From JAJRTE01 sp964418585 (GTDB lineage Bacteria > Myxococcota_A > UBA796 > JAJRTE01): 64,000 bases of DNA. Under the pieces are notes generated by a model that was given only the letters and a program-made list of their open reading frames with translations, was not told where the DNA came from and ran no database searches. Every line of letters starts with the position of its first letter. Position 1 is the stretch's first letter. The stretch is from assembly GCA_964418585.1 (NCBI GenBank), contig CAYQMG010000148.1:1-64000 (forward strand), given 5' to 3'. This document shows, piece after piece, positions 52,888 through 61,220 of this stretch. Made by a program: the position numbers and the translations under genes.

Positions 52888-52915
52888 ATTCTAGCGAGAG
52901 TGATACAAAATGCAA
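52888..52915 (-). promoter_or_regulatory. Sigma-70 promoter for the sigma-54 regulator
   Basis: Minus strand TTGCAT (52915-52910) and TAGAAT (52893-52888), 16-base spacer, 80 bases before the start codon. The -35 element overlaps a GTTGCA half-site. Confidence 0.45.
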
Positions 52916-52957
52916 CAGCGGCGCGGCCACCGCGATGGACGCTCCCGTCCGGTATGC

Positions 52958-53004
52958 TATGATGCGGACGCCGGGAACGGGGAGCGAACCGGAACGACAC
53001 TTGC
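52958..53004 (+). promoter_or_regulatory. Two candidate promoters for the unknown protein at 53072
   Basis: A sigma-70-like TATGAT (52958-52963) has TGGACG 16 bases upstream (52936-52941). A sigma-54-like element CGGAACGACACTTGCAC has GG at 52991-52992 and GC at 53003-53004 with ten bases between them, and TTGCA as -12. Which is used is not clear. Confidence 0.4.
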
Positions 53005-53071
53005 ACATCCGTTCCCGGCCGGCGTGCGACCGGGCGGTCGCGACAGGGGAACGAACAGAGGGGAGGCAGGC

Positions 53072-53998
53072 ATGTTCTCGAGGCACCGGGACACCAGGTT
53101 GCCGTTTGTGTTGCAGATCGTGAGGCTCCGGAGGCTGCTCGAGCACACGCGGCGGGTCATGAATCTCGTGGAGGACGCCCGTGAGAAGCTCGAGGGGGAG
53201 TACATATTCGATCGGCACTATATTCTGGCGCTTGTGGATCGCGCGATGGAGGAGCTGGGCCGGGTGGTGTACCACGGTGCGGTGGTCTGTCCTGCGAAGC
53301 GGGATGCGTTCTACGATCGGCATGACGCGGTCCGGGATCGGTCGAGGGAACTGTTTGAGGAGGGTCGGTGGGACTCGCGCGGGTTGGAAGTGGAGGACTC
53401 CCTGGAAGCGAGCGTGGAATTTCGGATGTTGTCGGCAGCGATTGAGTGGATGGAGGGGGTGGAGGGGGAGCGTTCTTCCGTGCTGGCCCTGATGTTCGAG
53501 GTAGTGGATGCGGTGCTGGGGAGTGTGGAGGGCGTGCAACCGGTGTCGAGCCGTTTGTGGGAGGTGGTGGTTTCCGGTGTTCGTCACCGGATCGCGTGGG
53601 TGGACCTGGAACTGGTGGAGGAGGGCGAAGGGGAATCGGTGGTTCCCCTGAACAGCGCGCCGTTGCGTGTGCTTTTGGGGGGAGCGGAATCGTTGGTGGA
53701 GGGGGGGGGAGGCCGGGGAGCGGACTGGATTGCTGCGGTGAGCGGGGATCAGGTGAGTTTTTTCAAGGGGACCGGGGCTGGCGGTGGCTGGGTGTACGTG
53801 GAAGCGGCCCTGACCGGGCATGCGGCCTCCGACTATCTGCTGGTCTACGATCGGGGGGACCTGGCGTTGCCCGAAGGCCTGAAGCGGCGGGAGACAGCCG
53901 GGGGCGTGGTCTGGTGGCTTTATGACGTGGATCGGGCGGATCTGGAGCAGGTGTTGGCCCGTGTGGGGGGGATTCTTCTGGGGCGGCGGGGCGGTTGA
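53072..53998 (+). CDS. Protein of unknown function beside the sigma-54 regulator
   Basis: A 308-residue soluble protein. The first 180 residues are mostly helical and charged (LEHTRRVMNLVEDAREKLEGEY, AMEELGRVVYHGAV, DRSRELFEEG). The second half is beta-rich, with many Val and Gly residues, and ends LEQVLARVGGILLGRRGG. There is no signal peptide or membrane helix. The ATG follows GGGGAGG. It is divergent from the sigma-54 regulator and has a possible sigma-54 promoter, so it may belong to the same regulon. I do not recognise a family. Confidence 0.7.
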   Translation: MFSRHRDTRLPFVLQIVRLRRLLEHTRRVMNLVEDAREKLEGEYIFDRHYILALVDRAMEELGRVVYHGAVVCPAKRDAFYDRHDAVRDRSRELFEEGRWDSRGLEVEDSLEASVEFRMLSAAIEWMEGVEGERSSVLALMFEVVDAVLGSVEGVQPVSSRLWEVVVSGVRHRIAWVDLELVEEGEGESVVPLNSAPLRVLLGGAESLVEGGGGRGADWIAAVSGDQVSFFKGTGAGGGWVYVEAALTGHAASDYLLVYDRGDLALPEGLKRRETAGGVVWWLYDVDRADLEQVLARVGGILLGRRGG

Positions 53999-54055
53999 GT
54001 GGGCGCCGAGGGGGATGATGACTGGGTCGGGGCGGACTGTATCGGGGAGGCTGGC

Positions 54056-54973
54056 ATGGAATCGTCGGCGATGAACCCTCTGGTCGCGGTGGCCGGTGCC
54101 ACTGGGAACGCGGGGAAGGAGATCGTTCGGGCCGCCCATGCGAGCGGCCTCCGGGTGCGGGCTCTGGTGCGGAGCGAGGCCCGTCTTCAGCCGGTGCGGG
54201 AGTGTGTTGACGAGGTCCGGGTGGTCCAGGTGACCGAACCCGAGTCGGTGGCCGGTTGTCTCGAGGGGGCTGCCTACCTGGTGTCGGCCCTGGGCAAGAC
54301 CTACCAGAAAGATCGTATCCCTCGCCGGGACGTGGATGTAGGAGCGAACCTGCATCTGTTTCGAGAGGCGGCTCGAGCCGGTGTGCGTCGCGTGCTGCTG
54401 GTGAGCGTGTTCGGTGCGGATCCGAGGCACGAGGTGGCACTGGTCCGGATGAAGGGCGAGGTGGAGGAAGCCCTGGTCTCGAGTGGGCTTCCGTTCGTGA
54501 TCGTGCAGCCCACCGGGTTCTTCTCGGACATGTGGGAACTGTTCCAGATGGGCCTGCGCGGGACGCTCTGGGTGTTCGGCAGGGAAGAAGTGGGATTCAA
54601 CCCCATCAGCCTGGAGGACCTCGGCGCGTTCGTGGTGCGGTCGCTCCTGGACGAGGGCAAGGGGGGGTGTCGTCTCCCGTGCGGTGGACCGGAGGTCCTG
54701 ACACCGACCGACATCGCGGCGATGGTGTCCCGTGTGACGGGTCGACGGGTCCGGGTGCGCCACATCCCTTTGTGGCTCGCCCGGGCCGGCGTGGCGATGG
54801 TACGTCCATTCCACCAGGATTTGTGGGAGATGGCCCAGTTTTTCGTGGAGCAGGCAACGCTGTTGAAAGCTGAGGGGGGAACGGTTCTGGCTCCCGTGGT
54901 GGGTGAGCAGCGTCTGGAGGACTATTACCGGCGTCGCTGGGCCGAATTGCAGGCCCGGAGCGAACGGGGATGA
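54056..54973 (+). CDS. NAD(P)-binding NmrA-like oxidoreductase
   Basis: A 305-residue atypical short-chain dehydrogenase. The Rossmann dinucleotide motif is VAVAGATGNAGKEIV near the N terminus, followed by RVRALVRSEARL, LVSALGKTYQKD and FVIVQPTGFFSDMWELF, as in NmrA/YbjT-like proteins that bind NAD(P) and often act as redox sensors. There is no clear YxxxK catalytic pair. The ATG follows GGGGAGG, 57 bases after the previous gene. Confidence 0.85.
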   Translation: MESSAMNPLVAVAGATGNAGKEIVRAAHASGLRVRALVRSEARLQPVRECVDEVRVVQVTEPESVAGCLEGAAYLVSALGKTYQKDRIPRRDVDVGANLHLFREAARAGVRRVLLVSVFGADPRHEVALVRMKGEVEEALVSSGLPFVIVQPTGFFSDMWELFQMGLRGTLWVFGREEVGFNPISLEDLGAFVVRSLLDEGKGGCRLPCGGPEVLTPTDIAAMVSRVTGRRVRVRHIPLWLARAGVAMVRPFHQDLWEMAQFFVEQATLLKAEGGTVLAPVVGEQRLEDYYRRRWAELQARSERG

Positions 54974-54983
54974 GGTCTCGAGG

Positions 54984-55376
54984 TCACACGATCTCGAGGT
55001 CGATTTCCGGCGGGTGGGTCAACGAGTTGTAGATGACGCAGGTCTTGGCTGCGTTGATGATGGCCTGCTTCCTGTTTTCCGGGAATCCTTCCGGAAGTTC
55101 CAGGTCGATGGTGATGCTTTGCACGCGCTTGGGGTGGTCTGCGAGTTGAGCCACCACACTCAGTTCGATCCCGGAGGCGGGCAACCCGTGGTGCCGGCAA
55201 TAGTCGGCGGCGATCATGCCGATGCAGGCGGCCATGGAAGCGGCGAAAAGTTCCGTGGGATTCGGGCCTGCATCCTCTCCACCGTCGTCAGGGTGCATGT
55301 CACTCACCAATGAGTGCCTTCGGACCGTTATCTCGAACGCCTTGCCGTGTTGGTGTTTCAGTGTGATGAGATCCAA
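54984..55376 (-). CDS. OsmC/Ohr-family peroxiredoxin-like protein
   Basis: A 130-residue OsmC-family hydroperoxide reductase. The two redox cysteines are C51 in AASMAACIGM and C113 in AAKTCVIYNSL, with GPNPTELFAAS upstream as usual. It reduces organic hydroperoxides in the cytosol. It is convergent with the NmrA-like gene. A -10/-35 pair lies about 160 bases upstream. Confidence 0.9.
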   Translation of the reverse strand: MDLITLKHQHGKAFEITVRRHSLVSDMHPDDGGEDAGPNPTELFAASMAACIGMIAADYCRHHGLPASGIELSVVAQLADHPKRVQSITIDLELPEGFPENRKQAIINAAKTCVIYNSLTHPPEIDLEIV

Positions 55377-55523
55377 TGTTTCGACCCTCCTTCAAGCTCG
55401 AGTGGGTGTTGGGGCGCTGTCCGCAACGGGAGCGCGCCTCCGGCCGGGTCCGTGCCCGGGAGGGGGGCGTTCCGGCCCTGCCGCGCCCGGGGTGTCGGCC
55501 CGCTCGGCTCCTGCGTCGCTGAC

Positions 55524-55552
55524 ACGGTAGCGAACTCTCGAAAAGACGGCAA
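55524..55552 (-). promoter_or_regulatory. Possible sigma-70 promoter for osmC
   Basis: Minus strand TTGCCG (55552-55547) and TACCGT (55529-55524), 17-base spacer; it would leave a 140-base leader. Confidence 0.35.
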
Positions 55553-55555
55553 GCA

Positions 55556-57052
55556 TCAATTCGCTGGCACGGCCCAGTGGGGGAGGGCGTCGAGGTCGAT
55601 GCCCCACACGATGGGCAGCCAGAGGAGGGAGAAGAGGAGGATGAGCACGGTGCCGATCAGGTTCATCCACACGCCTGCCCGAGCCATCTGGGAGATGGTC
55701 AGATGTCCACTCCCGTAGACCACGGCGTTGGGGGGCGTGGCCACGGGGAGCATGAACGCGCAAGAAGCGGCGACACAAGAAGAGACCATGAGGCCGAAGG
55801 GATGGACGCTCATGGCCACCGCCGTGCTACCCATGAGGGGGACCAACAGGGCCGCCGTGGCCGTGTTCGAGGTCAGTTCGGTGAGAAAAATGGTGCTGAG
55901 CACCACCGCGACCATCAGGGGCAACATGCTGCGGGACGAGATCGACGCCAGCAGCCCCCCGGCCCAGTGTGCGAGCCCGGTGGCATCGATACCTGCGGCC
56001 AGGGCGAGGCCGCCGCCGAACAGCACCACGACACCCCAGGGAATGGTCACGGCCGTGGCCCAGTCCATCAGGGCGCCCCGCCCGCCCTCTCCGGATGGCA
56101 CCAGGAACAGGGCCACTCCCCCTGCCATCGCAATAGTTGCGTCGGCCACCATGGTGGTGTGCAGGAAGCCTCGAGCCACCCAGCCGAGGGCGACTGCCAG
56201 GAACACCACCAGGACCCGGCGCTCGGCTCGAGACATCGGTCCCATGCGGGCCAGTTCCTCGCGGACCAGCGCCTTGCCCCCTGGAATGGTCGCGATCTCG
56301 GGCCGATGGAGCACTCGAGTGAGCAAGAACCAGGTCACGCCAAGGAAAACCGCGGAGAACGGTACCCCGAACGCCATCCACCGGGCGAACCCAATGGTTT
56401 GCCCGAAACGCTGCTCCACGATCCCCGCCATCACCGCATTGGGGGGCGTGCCGATGAGTGTGCCCACACCACCAACCGAGGCTGCGTAGGCGATGCCGAG
56501 CATGAGGGCGACAGCGAAATTGGTTCCGGACCGGGTCGGTGCCTCCCCGTCCCCCTCGGTTCGTCCAGCCGTCACGCGCGAGACCACTGCCAGGGCCACC
56601 GGAAGCATCATCATGGTGGTGGCCGTATTGCTGACCCACATGGACAGGCATGCGGTGGCGACCATGAATCCCAGGATGAGCCGATTCGGGCTGGTACCGA
56701 TGATTCGAATGATGTGCAGTGCGATCCGGCGGTGCAGTCCCCACCGTTCGATTGCCTTGGCCAGGAAAAAGCCACCAATGAAGAGATAGATGAGATGATG
56801 CCCGTAAGGTTTTGTGGCTTCGGAAGATTTCATGATCCCAAGTGTGGGCATCAGTACGATGGGAAGCAGCGACGTGGCCGGGATGGGGATGGCCTCAGTC
56901 ACCCACCACGTGGCGACCAGCACGGTGATCGCACCCATGCGCACCGCCTCGATGCTCAACCCCTCCGGAAGGGACAGAAGATGGGGCAGAGCCAACACAA
57001 CCGCGAATGCTGCCGGACCGCCTATCAGCCCTATCCTGCGCGCCTTGGTCAT
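55556..57052 (-). CDS. DASS/SLC13 dicarboxylate or anion symporter
   Basis: A 498-residue sodium-coupled transporter of the divalent anion family. Both substrate-sodium motifs are canonical: SNTATTMMMLPVALAV in the first half and SNTATAALLVPL in the second, each followed by a re-entrant region with GTLIGTPPNAV or VATPPNAVVYGSG. About eleven membrane helices. Start ATG at 57052 after GGAGGAGGG. It lacks the TrkA-C insertion of the permease at 49375. The likely substrates are C4-dicarboxylates, sulfate or similar anions. Confidence 0.94.
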   Translation of the reverse strand: MTKARRIGLIGGPAAFAVVLALPHLLSLPEGLSIEAVRMGAITVLVATWWVTEAIPIPATSLLPIVLMPTLGIMKSSEATKPYGHHLIYLFIGGFFLAKAIERWGLHRRIALHIIRIIGTSPNRLILGFMVATACLSMWVSNTATTMMMLPVALAVVSRVTAGRTEGDGEAPTRSGTNFAVALMLGIAYAASVGGVGTLIGTPPNAVMAGIVEQRFGQTIGFARWMAFGVPFSAVFLGVTWFLLTRVLHRPEIATIPGGKALVREELARMGPMSRAERRVLVVFLAVALGWVARGFLHTTMVADATIAMAGGVALFLVPSGEGGRGALMDWATAVTIPWGVVVLFGGGLALAAGIDATGLAHWAGGLLASISSRSMLPLMVAVVLSTIFLTELTSNTATAALLVPLMGSTAVAMSVHPFGLMVSSCVAASCAFMLPVATPPNAVVYGSGHLTISQMARAGVWMNLIGTVLILLFSLLWLPIVWGIDLDALPHWAVPAN

Positions 57053-57200
57053 GTTCCCTCCTCCTGAAAAGCGCTCGCTTGTGCCCGCACCGGTGCGGCC
57101 GGCGTCTGGAGGGCGTCTGTGCCGCGGCTCAGGCTCCCTTCTGATATTCGCAGCCTCGAACGCGGGCTGCAACCTCTCTGTGGCCGCCGCGGGTCGTTGT

Positions 57201-57229
57201 TTGACGCCGCCGAAAAGGGGTGCTAGCCT
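57201..57229 (+). promoter_or_regulatory. Sigma-70 promoter for the M14 carboxypeptidase
   Basis: TTGACG (57201-57206) and TAGCCT (57224-57229), 17-base spacer. Confidence 0.5.
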
Positions 57230-57322
57230 GAACCCCGGACCACGCCTCGAGCCGGCGGCACAACCGGTTCTGGAGGCGGGTTCGACCGCGCAATCCTTCC
57301 ACGCTCATCCAGGATCGTGCTC

Positions 57323-59182
57323 ATGAACCAACTCTCGAGAATGTTTCTGGTCCTGCTCGCGCTCCTCGTACTCCCCGGCGCCGATTCCGAGGCGGACCCG
57401 GGGGACCTGCTGCCTCCCCTGGTGCCCTGGAAGGGAACCTGTCCCGCCTGCGTGGCACCGGAACATCCCTGGGCCACGCCGTTCGAACGGTCCGGGTTCG
57501 TCGAGACACCGGGATACGACGAAACGGTGCGCTGGCTCCAGGGGCTTGCCGAGGCTTCCCCGGTGATCGCGGTGGTTTCCCTGGGTGGGAGTGCACAGGG
57601 GCGGGAGATCGTGGCCGTGGCAGCCTCGCGTGAAGGCGCGTTCACTGCGGAGGCGGCGAGGGCCAGCACCAGACCGCTCCTGATGGTCCAGGCGGGTATC
57701 CATGCCGGCGAGATCGATGGGAAGGACGCCGGCATGATGTTGCTCCGGGAACTCGCTTTCGGTCGGGCAGGGCGCCTGCTTCGGAAGGCCAATTTCCTGT
57801 TCGTCCCCATCTTGAACGTGGACGGCCACGAGCGCTGCTCCCCGTTCAATCGGGTGAATCAGCGCGGCCCCCGGTGCATGGGGTGGCGCACGAACGGCCG
57901 GAACCTGAATCTCAACCGGGACTACGCGAAGCTGGAAACCCCTGAAGTGCGCGCTGTGGTGACCGCCCTGCAGGCCTGGGGGGCGGACCTTTACCTGGAC
58001 ATCCACGTTACCGACGGCATCGACTACCAGTACGACATCACGTTCGGATTCACCGGTCCACACGGGTCGTCGCCCGCCATCTCCCGTTGGCTGACGGAAC
58101 GGCTCTCCCCGGCATTGACTCGAGACCTGGAAGCGGCGGGACACGTGCCCGGACCACTCATCTTTGCTGCAAACGGCAAGGATCACACCGGGGGCATCGT
58201 GGAATGGACCGCGCCCCCACGGTTCTCCCATGGCTACGGCGACGTGGTCCATGTCCCCACCGTGCTGGTGGAAAATCATTCGCTCAAGCCCTTCTCCAGG
58301 CGCGTGTTCGGCACCTACGTGCTCCTCGAAAGCACCTTGCGCGTGCTCGGAACGCAAGGGGACGAACTCGAGGCCGCGAAGGCGTCGGACCGGACACGGC
58401 GTCCTGACCGGGTGGTGCTCGCCTGGAAACCGGCTCAGACTCCGGCACGGCACATGGCGTTCAAGGGCGTGGCGTTCGAGGAAGTTCCCTCCGAGGTGTC
58501 CGGTGGCACATGGACCAGGTGGCTGGGCCGACCGGTCACCACGACCGTGGACGTGATCGTGTACGACCAACCCGCTGTGGTGGCGACGGTTCCAGCCGGC
58601 TACTGGATTCCACCCGACTGGCCGGAGGTGATCGAGACCTTGCGCCTGCACGGGGTACAGATGGAGCGAATCGATACGCCTCGAGACGTGACGGTGGAGA
58701 TGTATCGTTTTGACACTCCCCGATTCGACCCGGTTCCTCGAGAAGGACATGTCCGGGTCTCGGCCGACACCCGGGTGGAGGTGCGCAAGGTGCGCTTCCC
58801 GGCGGGTTCGGTCCGGGTTCCCACGGACCAGCCCCTGGGCGAGCTGGTCGTGATGCTGCTCGAGCCGGCGGGGCCGGATTCATTCTTTCAATGGGGATGG
58901 TTCCACGAGGTGCTGGAACGGACCGAATACTTCGAGGGGTACGCCCTGGAACCGCTCGCACGGCGGATGATGGCCCAGGATCCGGAGCTGGCGACAGCGT
59001 TCAAGCAGGCGCTGGCCGAGGATGAGGTTCCGGCACAGGATCCACGGGCACGGCTGGACTGGTTCTATCAGCGCTCGCCCTACATCGACCAGCGTTGGAG
59101 GCTCTATCCCATCGGCAGGATCCCAACCCGGAGAGATGGACACTCCCCCACCTCCGGCAGCGACGACAAGGGCTCAAGCTGA
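57323..59182 (+). CDS. Secreted M14-family metallocarboxypeptidase
   Basis: A 619-residue zinc carboxypeptidase. A signal peptide (about 1-22) is followed by the M14 domain (about 60-350): zinc ligands H127 and E130 in HAGE, H228 in DIHVTD; substrate residues in NRDY (198-201); and a later GIVEW with HVPTVLVENHSLKPF. The C-terminal 260 residues form a second region with beta character, possibly binding substrate. It is likely active in the periplasm on peptides or peptidoglycan. ATG start with AGGA upstream. It is convergent with the cytochrome gene. Confidence 0.93.
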   Translation: MNQLSRMFLVLLALLVLPGADSEADPGDLLPPLVPWKGTCPACVAPEHPWATPFERSGFVETPGYDETVRWLQGLAEASPVIAVVSLGGSAQGREIVAVAASREGAFTAEAARASTRPLLMVQAGIHAGEIDGKDAGMMLLRELAFGRAGRLLRKANFLFVPILNVDGHERCSPFNRVNQRGPRCMGWRTNGRNLNLNRDYAKLETPEVRAVVTALQAWGADLYLDIHVTDGIDYQYDITFGFTGPHGSSPAISRWLTERLSPALTRDLEAAGHVPGPLIFAANGKDHTGGIVEWTAPPRFSHGYGDVVHVPTVLVENHSLKPFSRRVFGTYVLLESTLRVLGTQGDELEAAKASDRTRRPDRVVLAWKPAQTPARHMAFKGVAFEEVPSEVSGGTWTRWLGRPVTTTVDVIVYDQPAVVATVPAGYWIPPDWPEVIETLRLHGVQMERIDTPRDVTVEMYRFDTPRFDPVPREGHVRVSADTRVEVRKVRFPAGSVRVPTDQPLGELVVMLLEPAGPDSFFQWGWFHEVLERTEYFEGYALEPLARRMMAQDPELATAFKQALAEDEVPAQDPRARLDWFYQRSPYIDQRWRLYPIGRIPTRRDGHSPTSGSDDKGSS

Positions 59183-59198
59183 GCAAAAAGCCGAGCGA

Positions 59199-59217
59199 AA
59201 AAGGGCCGCCCGGGGGC
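59199..59217 (-). terminator. Terminator after the tetraheme cytochrome
   Basis: On the minus strand a GC-rich segment GCCCCCGGGCGGCC directly after the stop codon can pair with itself and leads into TTTTT. Confidence 0.4.
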
Positions 59218-59597
59218 TACTGCGCGGCTGCCGGGGCCGGCTTCTTTGCGTGGCAGCCGTCACACTTCGTGGGACCCTTCTGCTGCTCGCGGTGGCAGCC
59301 CTTGCACCGCTTGTGCTTGGCGTTCTTGAGAGACGGGATCACCTTGCCGTCCTTCTCCACATCTTGCTTGGTATGGCAATCTGTACACTTCTGGGCATCC
59401 GACCCGTCCGGCTTGGCCGTGTGGTGACAGGTATTGCACTTGTCCGCACCAATGCGGTTCTGGTGCTCCCGGTGCGGGAAGGTCACTGTTCCCTTCTTGG
59501 CCTCAAACTTGATCACTTCCGGTCCGTTCGTGGCAGCGACCACGACCGCCATGGGTACCAGGAGCATCAGGAACCAGATCAGGTTTTTCTTCACCAT
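59217..59597 (-). CDS. Tetraheme c-type cytochrome (c3/c7-like)
   Basis: A 126-residue periplasmic multiheme cytochrome. After a signal peptide (about 1-22), four CxxCH motifs appear at 54-58, 71-75, 98-102 and 112-116, together with extra His residues for axial ligation (PHREHQNRIG). The compact, Lys-rich body is typical of small electron carriers between quinone-linked enzymes and periplasmic reductases. Preceded by a near-consensus sigma-54 promoter and a palindrome, it is probably controlled by the adjacent kinase-regulator pair. Confidence 0.93.
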   Translation of the reverse strand: MVKKNLIWFLMLLVPMAVVVAATNGPEVIKFEAKKGTVTFPHREHQNRIGADKCNTCHHTAKPDGSDAQKCTDCHTKQDVEKDGKVIPSLKNAKHKRCKGCHREQQKGPTKCDGCHAKKPAPAAAQ

Positions 59598-59725
59598 TCT
59601 CTCCTTTCCAGACAAAATTCCTCTCCATGTGGAATCTGTGTGTCATGCCCGCAGCGCTCCGGGTTCGGTTTTTACGAACCATCCCTTGGGACGGTCCCGG
59701 GACCTCGGTGCGCGCGGCGAGCATG

Positions 59726-59740
59726 GTACCACAGAGTGGT
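59726..59740. promoter_or_regulatory. Palindrome TACCACAGAGTGGTA at the cytochrome promoter
   Basis: Six-base arms TACCAC and GTGGTA with a 3-base centre, just downstream of the sigma-54 promoter, near the predicted transcription start. Confidence 0.45.
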
Positions 59741-59745
59741 AGAAG

Positions 59746-59762
59746 ATGCAATACTTATGCCA
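59746..59762 (-). promoter_or_regulatory. Sigma-54 promoter for the tetraheme cytochrome
   Basis: Minus strand TGGCATAAGTATTGCAT: GG and GC are ten bases apart, with TGGCA and TTGCAT matching the -24 and -12 consensus almost completely. Transcription would begin near 59735. Confidence 0.75.
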
Positions 59763-59771
59763 CAGTCCGGA

Positions 59772-59821
59772 CCTGACCGTCCCCCAGGGAACCCCGCAAC
59801 CGAATCCCAGCCCCGGTCAGG
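59772..59821. repeat. Inverted repeat CCTGACCG ... CGGTCAGG
   Basis: Eight-base arms (59772-59779 and 59814-59821) with a 34-base centre, upstream of the sigma-54 promoter and spanning the regulator's stop codon. Either an enhancer site or a weak hairpin. Confidence 0.35.
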
Positions 59822-61220
59822 CGTCGGAATCGTCGATTTCTCCTGCATAGTAGCCTTGTTCCCGATAGAGCGCGAGACGACGATAGAGCGTCTTGGCCCC
59901 AATGCCGAGGCGGCGTGCGGCGAGGCGCTTGTTCCCCAGGCACCGGGAGAGTACGGCGAGAATGACTTGCCGCTCCACCTCGGCCATGATGTTGTCCCCG
60001 GAAAGGCTGATCACAATGTCATGGTCTGCGTCGCCCAGGATGGACCGGGGCAGGTCTTCCGCGCCGATCTCCCGGCCCGCACAGAGCACGGCGAGACTTT
60101 CGATCACATTGCGGAGTTCGCGTACGTTGCCCGGCCAGGCATGGTCCACGAAGCGTTTGAGAGCCGAACGCTTGAATCGGGGCTCGGTGCACCCTCTCTT
60201 GGCAGCCACTTCCCGCGAGAAATGAGCCACGAGCGCCAGGATGTCGTCCTTGCGTTCGCGCAGCGGGGGGATTCGGATGGTGACCACGGCGAGGCGGTAG
60301 TAGAGGTCCTGGCGGAAGGTCCCCTGCGTCACCATGGCCTCGAGGTCGCGGTTCGTGGCGGCCACGACGCGAACGTCGGTGTGGCGTGTGCGTTCGCCCC
60401 CGACCCGTTCGAACTCGTGCGTCTGGAGGACGCGAAGGAGCTTTTTCTGGGCGCCCGGCGACAGGTCCCCGACCTCGTCCAGGAACAGGGTGCCGTGGTT
60501 CGCAAGTTCGAGTCGCCCTCGGCGTGCCTTGTATGCCCCGGTGAAAGCCCCTTTCTCGTGTCCGAAGATTTCCGCCTCGACCAGGTTGTCGGCGAACGAA
60601 GGACAGCTCACCGAGATCATCGGCTTGTCCGCTCGAAGGCTGTGGTAGTGGATCGCCCGGGCCACCATTTCCTTGCCCGTACCGGTTTCCCCACGGATGA
60701 TCACGGACACGTCCGTGGGGGCCACCCGTTCGATCAAGGCGAATACTTCCTGCATCTGGGCTGAAACGCCCACCATGTTCTCGAACCGGTGTTGTCGTCG
60801 CAATTCCCGCTTGAGTTCCAGATTTTCCGCCTTGAGCGCCCGGGCCTCCAACAATCTTCGGATGCTGATGAGCAGTTCGTCCAACTGGATCGGCTTGGTC
60901 AGATAGTCCCCGGCGCCGAGTTTCATCGCTTCCACCGCCGATTCGATGGAGCCATATCCGGTCATCACGATGGCCTGCACGTCCGGGTGCTGCTCCCGGA
61001 TACGCTCGAGCAGGGCCATGCCTCCGAGAGGCTTCATGACCAGGTCGGTGAGGACCAGGTCTGGAGGAATGCGGCCCAGAAGGTCCAGTGCCTCCACGCC
61101 GCTGGCCGCCGTATCGACCTCGTAGCCTTCATCGGTCAAGGCTTCCTTCAGCAGGGTTCGGGTGGCCGCGTCGTCGTCCACCACCAGGATTCTCAGGTGC
61201 GTTTGCCCGGCGTTGTTCAT
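59817..61220 (-). CDS. NtrC-family sigma-54 response regulator of the cytochrome locus
   Basis: A 467-residue activator: receiver (1-125, phosphoacceptor Asp59), AAA+ domain (about 150-385) with RGETGTGKEM, an intact GAFTGA loop and DEVGDLSP, and a Fis-type HTH (about 425-455; NKRLAARRLGIGAKTLYRRL). Its ATG overlaps the stop codon of the sensor kinase gene (ATGA), so they are cotranscribed and translated together. A sigma-54 promoter lies 54 bases downstream, in front of the cytochrome, and another precedes the kinase gene. Confidence 0.95.
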   Translation of the reverse strand: MNNAGQTHLRILVVDDDAATRTLLKEALTDEGYEVDTAASGVEALDLLGRIPPDLVLTDLVMKPLGGMALLERIREQHPDVQAIVMTGYGSIESAVEAMKLGAGDYLTKPIQLDELLISIRRLLEARALKAENLELKRELRRQHRFENMVGVSAQMQEVFALIERVAPTDVSVIIRGETGTGKEMVARAIHYHSLRADKPMISVSCPSFADNLVEAEIFGHEKGAFTGAYKARRGRLELANHGTLFLDEVGDLSPGAQKKLLRVLQTHEFERVGGERTRHTDVRVVAATNRDLEAMVTQGTFRQDLYYRLAVVTIRIPPLRERKDDILALVAHFSREVAAKRGCTEPRFKRSALKRFVDHAWPGNVRELRNVIESLAVLCAGREIGAEDLPRSILGDADHDIVISLSGDNIMAEVERQVILAVLSRCLGNKRLAARRLGIGAKTLYRRLALYREQGYYAGEIDDSDA

